This document shows, piece by piece, positions 56,609 to 64,000 of a stretch of 64,000 nucleotides of DNA. Made by a program: the position numbers and the translations under genes. The stretch lies in contig JAHEZL010000006.1 in NCBI GenBank assembly GCA_023251095.1, forward strand, positions 82,303-146,302, given 5' to 3'. This stretch comes from Flavobacteriales bacterium (GTDB lineage: Bacteria; Bacteroidota; Bacteroidia; Flavobacteriales_C; GCA-002722245). Below the pieces are notes generated by a model. It saw only the letters and a list, made by a program, of their open reading frames with translations, made no database searches and was not told the DNA's origin. Position 1 is the first letter of the stretch. The number at the start of each line of letters is the position of its first letter.

Positions 56609-58222
56609 TTACTTGATTAGTGAAGAGGTTTGTTTGTTGTAATCTTTATCTATCGCCACAACAGTGTAAAAACCATTTTGAAAATTTTCCACATTCACTG
56701 TGAAATTATTTCCGGGACTCAATTCATTAAACACCAATCTTCCCGTGGCATCGTAAATTGAAATTTCGCGCAAAGCGTTAGGAGAATTAATCGTTAGTAA
56801 ATCAGATACCGGATTGGGATAGATATGTAATGGCTGAGTTTTTATTTCTGAAGTTCCAACAGTACTTGAAAAATCCATCCAGTTTAAATTAAATCCTCCG
56901 GTAGTAGATGCTACGGCTACATTCACTACGCCTGCAGGCAATTGAACATTGTGCGTAATGGTTTGCCAATTTTGCCAACCTGCGGTGTTGGGTACAGCAA
57001 TAGTTCCATACACTGTTCCTCCACCCAAAGCCTCCAATCTCAGCGATGCACCAGTTGAATTGGAAGCTACCCTGTACTGCACAGCATATTCTCCGGCTTT
57101 AGCCACGTTGATTTTATAAGCCATCCAATCGCCCACATCAAAATATCCTACATCTTTTCCTGTACCAATATCACTTGAATTTTCTACCTGCACGCCACTC
57201 ATCTGACAAAAATTTTCGCTTTGTAAAGTACCCGGAATGTTCACTGCAACACAAGCCATTATCGCTTCATAAATAGCAGTCAACAAAGATTTAGCACCTG
57301 TTGCATCATTGTCCAAAGACCAAATCATGATGCCACCCAAGCCTTCATTGATGGCATAACTGGTTTTTGCTTTGACGGTAGGAATTCCATTGTACCAGAT
57401 GGTATTTCCTGCCTGATCAGTATTTTCGGCCCCGGCATTGTTTGCAACAATTTGATTGTAGGCATATGGCTCATTTGAAAAAGCGGCACCAAATCCATAA
57501 CCATAAAAAGGAACGCCCAATACTATTTTGGATTTTGGGGCACCGCGACTAAAAAAATAATTGACATTGTCCTGCGCCAGCGTCATCGACGAATGTTGGC
57601 CTGGTGCGTTAGGATCCCACGGACCGGCACCGTCGTAAGCCATGATGTTGATCCAGTCGAAGTACTGATAAGTAGCAGTAGTTACTTTTGAACCACCATA
57701 CCCTTGCGACAAGGCTGCGGTGAGTAATTTTTTATTGGGCGCCAACGCATCGGAAAGCGCTTTAATAAAACCTTCGTAATCACCATTTATGGCCGGACCT
57801 TCAAAGTCAACATCCAGTCCATCTAAATTATGTGCCGATATATAGGTGGCGATTTTGGCGACAAAGGCAGCTCTATTCGCCGCAGAGATTAAAGAAAAAT
57901 ACCTGTTACGCGTAGTGGCATCTTCCGATGCTGCACCACCGCCCAGCGACATTAATATTTTCACACCATTGTTATGTGCTCGAGTGATTAAAATATCATT
58001 TTGAGAATTATAAGAAAGATCACCATTGGCATTCACCGCATTTTCAAAAGCGATATTGATGTGCGTCAGTTTAGAATAGTCGATGCCATTTGAAAACGTA
58101 TTCAAATTGATCCAATTGGGGACATAAGCCACAACTTTAGTTGCACCATTCAGCTGAGCATTTATAACTGTAGAGCTCAACAAAAAAAAAGCAGTAATAG
58201 TTTCAAGTAGTAGTTTCTTCAT
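56609..58222 (-). CDS. GH18 chitinase-like hydrolase with CBM6-like module and T9SS type A tail
   Basis: The 537-residue protein has a signal peptide ending near VINAQ (residue 23) and a GH18 domain (about 28-325) with the catalytic motif DGLDVDFE at residues 134-141 (acid E141), followed by INIMAYDGAG. A CBM6-like module (about 335-460) and a type A sorting domain (about 465-537) complete it. GH18 members are chitinases or endo-N-acetylglucosaminidases; chitinase is the more likely here, with no chitin-binding insertion visible. It is co-transcribed with the GH5 gene 8 nt downstream. The CBM6 and tail are close copies of those of the GH16 protein. Confidence 0.9.
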   Translation of the reverse strand: MKKLLLETITAFFLLSSTVINAQLNGATKVVAYVPNWINLNTFSNGIDYSKLTHINIAFENAVNANGDLSYNSQNDILITRAHNNGVKILMSLGGGAASEDATTRNRYFSLISAANRAAFVAKIATYISAHNLDGLDVDFEGPAINGDYEGFIKALSDALAPNKKLLTAALSQGYGGSKVTTATYQYFDWINIMAYDGAGPWDPNAPGQHSSMTLAQDNVNYFFSRGAPKSKIVLGVPFYGYGFGAAFSNEPYAYNQIVANNAGAENTDQAGNTIWYNGIPTVKAKTSYAINEGLGGIMIWSLDNDATGAKSLLTAIYEAIMACVAVNIPGTLQSENFCQMSGVQVENSSDIGTGKDVGYFDVGDWMAYKINVAKAGEYAVQYRVASNSTGASLRLEALGGGTVYGTIAVPNTAGWQNWQTITHNVQLPAGVVNVAVASTTGGFNLNWMDFSSTVGTSEIKTQPLHIYPNPVSDLLTINSPNALREISIYDATGRLVFNELSPGNNFTVNVENFQNGFYTVVAIDKDYNKQTSSLIK

Positions 58223-58381
58223 TAAAATAGGTTTAAATAGTAAAGAACCTAAGAACTATTTTTTTCGCCACTAAATCTAAGCGCTCAAAAAAAATCAAGA
58301 AAGAGCACAAAAACACAATACTGATTATCAAACACATACAATTCACAAAGAGGTTAAAATATATAGACCGTACTTGTCCGG

Positions 58382-59782
58382 TTACTTTATCAACGATAAG
58401 GTTTTATGGAAATCATCACCGCTGGTAACTACGGTATAATACCCATTTGGAAAATCCTGAACATTGATAGAAAAATTATTTCCCGGATTTTTCTGCTCAT
58501 ACACCAATCTTCCGGCAGCATCATAAATTGAAATGCCACTCAATTGTTGTAGCGAATTAACAGTGAGCATATCCAACAAGGGATTAGGATATATTTTTAT
58601 CATTGCAACTTCTGTTTCGGAAATACCAACAGTGGAAGAAAAGTCCATCCAGTTGATATTAAATCCGCCTGTACTTGTTGCTATTGCTATATCCTGAGTT
58701 CCTGCCGTTAACTGAACATTATGTGTTAGCGTTTGCCAGTTTTGCCAGCCTCCTGTATTGGGCACGTTCATCGAACCATAAACTTTAGCACCTCCAAGGG
58801 TTTCCAATCGTAGGCTAGCACCTGCCGAATTGGAAGACACTCTGTATTGCACTGCGTACTCTCCTGTTTTAGGCACCGTAATTTTATAAGCCATCCAATC
58901 GCCTGCATCCACATAACCCACATTTTGTCCGGCAGCAATATCGCTGGAAGCCTCCAGTTGAATGCCGTTCATATCGCAGTAATTTTCTGCCTGCACAACA
59001 TTGGGAATACTCACTGTTGTACAGGGTGCTACCTGATACACCCTCACATAATCAACATACATTTTAGCAGGAAAAGCATTGTTATCAATATTGTATCCCG
59101 GCCACGCCCCACCTACTGCAAGATTTAAAAGAATAAAAAACTTATTGTGAAAAGCAGCGGTGTTATTCGCCCCGTTTAAAATACTTGCAGTGCTGTATAA
59201 ATTCCCATTCAAATACCATTTAATGGAAGAGACATCCCACTCTATAGTATATACATTATAATCTGTTACATTAAAGGCACCCGAGTTATTGCCATAGCTG
59301 GTATGCCCTGCTCCGCCATTCCAATGGATAGTACCGAAAATATGATTTTCGGTATTCACCTGTTCCATGATATCTATCTCTCCGCAATTGGGCCATCCAT
59401 CGGTCCAAATATTGTCGCCCAGCATCCAGAAAGCAGGCCATGATCCCGAAAAAGCAGGCAATTTGATACGCGCTTCAATCTTTCCATATTTAAAGGATTT
59501 CTTACCGTTAGTATTCATTCTGGCCGAAGTATAATTTTTTCCTCCAAAATCTTCATGCTTTGCGGTAATTACCAATGCCCCGTTTTCCACCGAAGCATTC
59601 TCCTTGCGGTAATATTCCAGCTCCTTATTAGACACACCTATGTCCCCTACTTCAAAGTTCCAGTCGGAACTTATGCCATTCGTAAATTCATCGGCCCATA
59701 CCAATTGATAGCCCTGAGCATTTACTGAACTTGAAATAAATAAAAAAAGAGCAAGCGCATTTAAGTAGAAAATTGCTTTCAT
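58382..59782 (-). CDS. GH16 beta-1,3-glucanase (laminarinase type) with CBM6-like module and T9SS type A tail
   Basis: The 466-residue protein has a signal peptide ending near SVNAQ (residue 23) and a GH16 domain (about 25-250) with the catalytic EIDIME motif at residues 135-140 (nucleophile E135, acid/base E140). The extra Met between D and E is the bulged form typical of laminarinases and lichenases with beta-1,3 specificity. A CBM6-like module (about 254-382) and a type A sorting domain (about 390-466) follow. It should hydrolyse beta-1,3- or mixed-linkage glucan outside the cell. A 159-nt gap to the GH18 gene may carry a separate promoter. Confidence 0.92.
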   Translation of the reverse strand: MKAIFYLNALALFLFISSSVNAQGYQLVWADEFTNGISSDWNFEVGDIGVSNKELEYYRKENASVENGALVITAKHEDFGGKNYTSARMNTNGKKSFKYGKIEARIKLPAFSGSWPAFWMLGDNIWTDGWPNCGEIDIMEQVNTENHIFGTIHWNGGAGHTSYGNNSGAFNVTDYNVYTIEWDVSSIKWYLNGNLYSTASILNGANNTAAFHNKFFILLNLAVGGAWPGYNIDNNAFPAKMYVDYVRVYQVAPCTTVSIPNVVQAENYCDMNGIQLEASSDIAAGQNVGYVDAGDWMAYKITVPKTGEYAVQYRVSSNSAGASLRLETLGGAKVYGSMNVPNTGGWQNWQTLTHNVQLTAGTQDIAIATSTGGFNINWMDFSSTVGISETEVAMIKIYPNPLLDMLTVNSLQQLSGISIYDAAGRLVYEQKNPGNNFSINVQDFPNGYYTVVTSGDDFHKTLSLIK

Positions 59783-60058
59783 AATTAAAGTAGTTTTAGG
59801 TTTAGTGTTTAAGTGTGTTACCTAAGATAAGCGCACTTGCATTTTGCAACTTACCCTCCCATCCAAATTATTTATTCCAGCGTTCAAAACAATAAAATCA
59901 AGACCGGACATACGCCGGACATCCTTGTCGGCAAAGGGCTTAAGAAGCACAATTAAAAAATGCTTTAAAAAAAAATACAGAGCCCACTTCTTAAAAATTC
60001 ATCCTCATGGTAAAAGGCATTTCTATATTCACTAAATTAGAAGTCAAGGAAAACACGT

Positions 60059-61393
60059 ATGAAGTCTGTCACCCGATTTTTTATCCCGAACAAATACAAA
60101 GAAGGATCCGAAGAATACATTAAATCGGTATTGCTGATCAATGTATTTCTGCTTACTTCGGTAGTTGCTTTAGCGCTCACCGCATTGGGATATTACATCA
60201 GTTACAACAGATCATTGATAGTAATGCCTATCGGAGCCCTCGCTTTTTTAGCCAATGCTTTTTTAATAAAATGGGGCATTCCTCTTAAAGTTTCGGGAAA
60301 TTTATTTGTTATCAAAGGCTCTGTCGTTATCATCTTAATGATTGTTTACTCCGGAGGAATTTATTCACCCGTAACACCATGGATAGCAGCCGGACCAACT
60401 TTTGCCTTGCTGTTGATCAATAGGAAAGCTGCTTGGTTCTGGACAGCCGTAATGTTTATCGTCATCGCCGTTTTTGCGGTGATGGAACAAGAAGGACTCA
60501 CCCCTCGCATTGAATACAATCCCGAAATAAAACCAACTTATTACATGATTGTTTTTTCTTCATTGGTTTTAATCATGCTGATGGTGAACCTCATTTTTGA
60601 AAAAAATAAAAACGATGCTTTATTGAAAGTGGAAGCTGCTAAAAAAAGCATTACCGACAGCATCAATTACGCCCGCAGAATTCAAACCGCAATATTGCCC
60701 ACTGCTGCCGAAATGGAAAAAATGTTTTCCGACTCTTTTGTTCTCTTTAAACCCAAGGACATCATCAGCGGTGATTTTTACTGGATAGCAGAAAGTGACG
60801 GCAAAAAATTTATTGCCGCTGCCGATTGCACAGGTCATGGCGTTCCCGGTGCACTCATGAGCATGGTGGGCAATGAAATTCTCAATAAAATTTTATTTGA
60901 AAAGAAAATTTCTTCGGTAGATGAAATATTAAATATGTTGCATTCCGATTTGTGCAGTGCCCTCCGACAATCTTCTACCGACGTGAAAGACGGAATGGAC
61001 ATTGTACTTTGCGCCATCAACGAAAACAAAAAAGAAGTGGAATTTGCCGGCGCTAAAAACGCACTTTATTTTGTGAATGATGAACTGCAAAGCATCATGG
61101 GAAATCGTGAAGCTATTGGCGGTGATAATAACTCCCGTCAGTTTACAAAACACATTATCCCCTACACTTCCAACTCGTCATTTTATTTATGCACCGACGG
61201 GATTCAGGATCAGTTTGGTGGCGACAAAGGAAAAAAATTCATGATCGGTCAGCTCAAAAGAACTTTACAAAAAATAAGTTCTTTAACAATGGAAGAACAA
61301 AAAACACAACTGGTTTCTACGCTTCAATCCTGGCAAAATGAATACGAACAAACAGATGATATTTTGATGATTGGAATAAAACTGAAAGTCTGA
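60059..61393 (+). CDS. Membrane-bound SpoIIE-type serine/threonine phosphatase
   Basis: The 444-residue protein has six predicted membrane helices (about 22-46, 52-70, 81-98, 105-120, 126-142 and 161-180) and a helical linker with INYARRIQTAILP (about 200-215). The SpoIIE/PP2C domain follows (about 216-444), with metal-binding motifs SGDFYW, AADCTGHGVPGALMSM and CTDGIQDQFGG. Such proteins dephosphorylate phosphoserine/threonine partners, often anti-anti-sigma factors, in response to a membrane signal. No anti-sigma partner is next door. The P-loop ATPase gene follows after 1 nt. The 276 nt upstream hold no gene. Confidence 0.9.
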   Translation: MKSVTRFFIPNKYKEGSEEYIKSVLLINVFLLTSVVALALTALGYYISYNRSLIVMPIGALAFLANAFLIKWGIPLKVSGNLFVIKGSVVIILMIVYSGGIYSPVTPWIAAGPTFALLLINRKAAWFWTAVMFIVIAVFAVMEQEGLTPRIEYNPEIKPTYYMIVFSSLVLIMLMVNLIFEKNKNDALLKVEAAKKSITDSINYARRIQTAILPTAAEMEKMFSDSFVLFKPKDIISGDFYWIAESDGKKFIAAADCTGHGVPGALMSMVGNEILNKILFEKKISSVDEILNMLHSDLCSALRQSSTDVKDGMDIVLCAINENKKEVEFAGAKNALYFVNDELQSIMGNREAIGGDNNSRQFTKHIIPYTSNSSFYLCTDGIQDQFGGDKGKKFMIGQLKRTLQKISSLTMEEQKTQLVSTLQSWQNEYEQTDDILMIGIKLKV

Positions 61394-61394
61394 C

Positions 61395-61922
61395 ATGCAA
61401 CGAATCATCATCACAGGCGGACCCGGATTTGGAAAAACAACCATTCTCAATCACTTGCAAAACGCAGGTTTCAACACCTTTGAGGAAGTAGCTCGCATTG
61501 TCATCAAAGAGGAATTGGAAATCGGTAGCGATGTTCTGCCCTGGAAAAACCTGGATGCTTTCAGCAGAAAAGTTTTGCCGTTGCAAATTATCAATCATGA
61601 AAAAGCCATAGCGGGATTAAATTTTTATGATCGCGGAATTCCTGATATAGCGGCTTACCAGATCCACGGCAATCAATCGGTTTTCAAGGAACTGGAAGAA
61701 GCCATCACCAATCACCGTTATCACGATAAAGTGTTTATTACTCCGCCCTGGGAAGAAATTTACGGCACCGATAATGAGCGCAAAGAATCTTTTGAAAAAG
61801 CGTGTGCTATACATTTTCAATTAACGCAGACTTACTCTAAATTTGGTTATCTCATAGTTGAAGTGCCTAAACTAAAACTGGAAGAAAGAGTACAATTTAT
61901 TTTGGACAATCTGAATGCATAA
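61395..61922 (+). CDS. Small P-loop ATPase (AAA_28 / NadR kinase-like)
   Basis: The 175-residue protein has Walker A GGPGFGKT at residues 8-15 and the arrangement NFYDRGIPDIAAYQ in the middle that is shared by AAA_28 proteins and the ribosylnicotinamide-kinase part of NadR. It is probably a small-molecule kinase or ATPase of unknown substrate. It is tightly packed: 1 nt after the phosphatase gene and overlapping recQ by 8 nt, so all three are likely one operon. Confidence 0.8.
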   Translation: MQRIIITGGPGFGKTTILNHLQNAGFNTFEEVARIVIKEELEIGSDVLPWKNLDAFSRKVLPLQIINHEKAIAGLNFYDRGIPDIAAYQIHGNQSVFKELEEAITNHRYHDKVFITPPWEEIYGTDNERKESFEKACAIHFQLTQTYSKFGYLIVEVPKLKLEERVQFILDNLNA

Positions 61923-63792
61923 ATCTCCTGTCGAAATATTAAATGATGTTTTTCATCACAATGAATTCCGTCCCTATCAGGAGGAAATCATTTATTCGGT
62001 ACTGAGCGGAAAACACACGTTGGGTATTTTACCTACGGGCGCTGGGAAATCCATTTGCTATCAGCTGCCGGGATTAATGCTGCCGGGAATTACTATTGTG
62101 GTGAGTCCGCTCATTGCATTAATGAATGATCAGATCAAACGCCTGCAAAAACTGGACATCAAAACGGCCGGAATTTACGGCAACATGAATCAGGAACAAA
62201 TTGATATCGCTCTCGACAATTGTAAATATGGCGAAGTGAATTTTTTGTTTTTATCGCCGGAGAGACTCACTTCTCTTTTGGTGAAAACACGCATCAAACA
62301 AATGGAGGTTTCACTTTATGTGATTGATGAGGCGCATTGTGTTTCGCAATGGGGACATGATTTCCGACCGTCGTATCTCAACATAAAAATATTGCGCGAG
62401 TGGCATCCGGCTGCGCCTTGTATTGCGCTCACTGCCACATGCACACCAAAAGTAAAAGAGGATATTTTAAATATTCTCGATATTACAAAAGCTTCAGTTT
62501 TTCAGGGTTCATACTTGCGTCCGCAACTCTCCTACTACATCAAAAAAAGTGAGAATAAAATTGCCGATCTTATCAACATCATCAAACGAAGATCAGCGCC
62601 GGGAATCATCTATGTCAACAAAAGAAAACTCACGGAAGTTCTAAGCAAAGAATTAGAAAAACATGATCTCCCTCATGAAATTTATCACGCCGGAATTCCC
62701 GCAAAGGAAAAAGAAAAAGCTGCGAAAAACTGGTTGCAAAGCGATAACAAATGGATGATAGCAACCTCAGCTTTCGGGATGGGAATCGACAAACCAAATG
62801 TTCGCTCCATCGTTCATTTTCACGTCCCGGGCTCCATGGAAGAATACTACCAGGAAAGTGGTCGCGCCGGAAGAGACGGTGAAAAAGCCAGCTCAATTAT
62901 TTTATATTCTCAGGAAGACACTTCCTTCCTTAAACTCAATATTGAATGGGCTTTTCCCGAAAGAGACTTAATAAAAAAAGTATACGACAGTTTATTCAAC
63001 TACAAAAAAATTGCAGTGGGTGGCGGCGCAGAAATAGGATTTTCTTTTGACTTGGCCGACTTCTGCAGCAAGTTCAACGTACCCGCTAAAAATTCTTTTT
63101 ACGCCATCGAAATTTTAGAAAAATGCGGCTACCTTTTTCAAACCGAAGATGTTCAGAAAAGCTCTAAAATTCAGGTGCTCGGCAGCAAACAAGCCTTGAA
63201 TGAATTAAGCGCTCACGACACTCTGGAAGGAAAAGTTTTAGGAACACTGCTTCGTTCTTATACAGGATTACACACCGAAATGGTGGATTTCAGCGAAGCT
63301 ATAATCGCCGAAAGATGCAGCATTACGCGTCACGAAGTCATCAATACTTTACAGCGACTGGAACAAAAAGAAATTGTTCATTATGAACTGATGTCGTTTT
63401 TACCTAAAATTATTTTTACTCAAAACCGCATCGACTCTCAGTATTTACTCATCCCGAAAGAAATTTTAGAAGAGCGACGAAAAGTAAAAACCCAGCAAGC
63501 CAATTACATGATCGGCTTTGTTGAAAATAAAATTCAATGCCGCTCCCAACTCATTTGCAAATATTTTAGTGAAGATGCGCCACGCTGTCATCAATGCGAT
63601 AATTGCGCAAATCCGAATAACAATAAGGATGTAAAGGAATTTATTTTAGGGGAACTCAACTCTAAAAAATCAGCAGAGGAATTAATTCAGGCTTCTACTT
63701 TTTTAAAAGATGAAGTACTCGCTGCCTTGAGAGAATTGATGGAGTTGAATAAAGTGAAGGTGGATAAAGAGGGATTTTATTTTAACTCCTGA
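61915..63792 (+). CDS. recQ: ATP-dependent DNA helicase RecQ
   Basis: The 625-residue protein has Walker A TGAGKS at residues 41-46, the DEAH-type box VIDEAHCVSQWGHDFRPSY, motif VI QESGRAGRDG, and a RecQ C-terminal region with cysteines in QLICKYF and CHQCDNC that bind zinc. The C-terminus is a short winged or helical segment; I do not see a typical HRDC domain. It unwinds DNA 3' to 5' in recombination and repair. The start overlaps the end of the ATPase gene by 8 nt. Confidence 0.95.
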   Translation: MHKSPVEILNDVFHHNEFRPYQEEIIYSVLSGKHTLGILPTGAGKSICYQLPGLMLPGITIVVSPLIALMNDQIKRLQKLDIKTAGIYGNMNQEQIDIALDNCKYGEVNFLFLSPERLTSLLVKTRIKQMEVSLYVIDEAHCVSQWGHDFRPSYLNIKILREWHPAAPCIALTATCTPKVKEDILNILDITKASVFQGSYLRPQLSYYIKKSENKIADLINIIKRRSAPGIIYVNKRKLTEVLSKELEKHDLPHEIYHAGIPAKEKEKAAKNWLQSDNKWMIATSAFGMGIDKPNVRSIVHFHVPGSMEEYYQESGRAGRDGEKASSIILYSQEDTSFLKLNIEWAFPERDLIKKVYDSLFNYKKIAVGGGAEIGFSFDLADFCSKFNVPAKNSFYAIEILEKCGYLFQTEDVQKSSKIQVLGSKQALNELSAHDTLEGKVLGTLLRSYTGLHTEMVDFSEAIIAERCSITRHEVINTLQRLEQKEIVHYELMSFLPKIIFTQNRIDSQYLLIPKEILEERRKVKTQQANYMIGFVENKIQCRSQLICKYFSEDAPRCHQCDNCANPNNNKDVKEFILGELNSKKSAEELIQASTFLKDEVLAALRELMELNKVKVDKEGFYFNS

Positions 63793-63810
63793 TCGTCATC
63801 ACCCTCTACG

Positions 63811-63920
63811 TCATTGCGAAATTTTTGTGCTCAAAAATGAAGCAAACTCATTTTGAATTGGTAATTAAAGAAATTGAAGATGAGGTTGCTTCATTTTTGA
63901 GTACAAAAATTTCGCAATGA
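63811..63920. repeat. Palindromic copy of the TCATTGCGAAATTTTTGT repeat near the window end
   Basis: Arms at 63811-63850 and 63881-63920 are inverted copies matching at 38 of 40 bases with a 30-nt centre. The outer left flank (GTCATCACCCTCTACGTCAT) resembles the outer flank of the copy at 27010. It lies 18 nt after the recQ stop. Confidence 0.93.
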
Positions 63921-63926
63921 ACTGTG

Positions 63927-64000
63927 TTAATTTGCAAATATTGGTTGATAATTTTTTTGATATTCTCTTTCATATTTCCCCATAGCAAAAGCTTGTCTAA
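63927..64000 (-). CDS. Possible C-terminal end of a gene running into the window
   Basis: A minus-strand frame is open from the window edge to a TAA at 63927-63929 and encodes 23 residues ending YQPIFAN. The composition is protein-like and it ends cleanly next to the repeat, but it is too short to identify. It could also be non-coding. Confidence 0.35.
   Translation of the reverse strand, partial: RQAFAMGKYEREYQKNYQPIFAN

Noticed and set aside
59880..59960. Direct repeat CCGGACAT in the gap upstream of the SpoIIE-type phosphatase
   Set aside because: Only two short copies in AT-rich DNA with no symmetry or promoter context; too weak to call a regulator site.

Overview
The window looks like a Bacteroidota chromosome, probably of the Flavobacteriales/Chitinophagales type. 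Five genes end in type A or type B C-terminal sorting domains of the type IX secretion system (T9SS). Recognisable promoters are of the TTG-N19/20-TAnnTTTG type, Shine-Dalgarno sequences are mostly absent, and Bacteroidota-specific families such as DUF4294 are present. No tRNA, rRNA, CRISPR array, prophage or insertion sequence was seen.

Layout. 0-5.7 kb: polyamine genes (carboxynorspermidine dehydrogenase and the start of nspC), a DUF4294 protein, a biotin carboxylase, and a small membrane protein paired with a HerA-like ATPase. 6.0-10.4 kb: a PKD-repeat surface protein with a type B sorting domain. 10.5-19.3 kb: an eight-gene minus-strand pentose operon in the order xylB, xylA, aldose epimerase, Nudix-fold regulator, transaldolase-like aldolase, split transketolase and sugar/H+ symporter. 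19.5-24.6 kb: a Leloir galactose operon (galT, galK, GH42 beta-galactosidase lipoprotein) beside a second Nudix-fold regulator, with a perfect 15-bp-arm palindrome over the galT promoter. 24.7-36.5 kb: housekeeping genes (an AlaDH/PNT-family dehydrogenase, amidase, RRM protein, desaturase, aldo/keto reductase, serC-serA, uvrB, a GT-C membrane protein, and an unknown secreted protein). 36.7-59.8 kb: a secretome region with a beta-helix protein, a GH81 beta-1,3-glucanase, tex, a 2768-residue protein with 23 tandem 88-residue repeats, and a GH16/GH18/GH5 cluster with CBM6 modules. 60-64 kb: a membrane SpoIIE-type phosphatase, a small P-loop ATPase and recQ.

How the genes fit together. The pentose operon can take up D-xylose, isomerise and phosphorylate it, and feed it through transketolase and aldolase into glycolysis. 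The galactose operon releases galactose from beta-galactosides and converts it to glucose-1-phosphate. Each operon has its own degenerate-Nudix regulator and a palindrome overlapping the -7 element of its promoter, which suggests a matched pair of sugar-responsive repressors. The secreted GH81, GH16, GH18 and GH5 enzymes together could attack beta-1,3-glucan and chitin, the main polymers of fungal walls; the glucan enzymes alone would suit algal laminarin.

Several dispersed palindromic repeat families fill intergenic gaps. One (arms beginning TCATTGCGAAATTTTTGT) occurs three times; one (core GAGACGCAA) occurs twice; one (CAGATTTCACAGATCAACAC) occurs once as a long inverted pair. The strongest candidates for something not fully described are the Nudix/palindrome control of the galactose operon, the palindromic repeats, and the exactly periodic giant surface protein.
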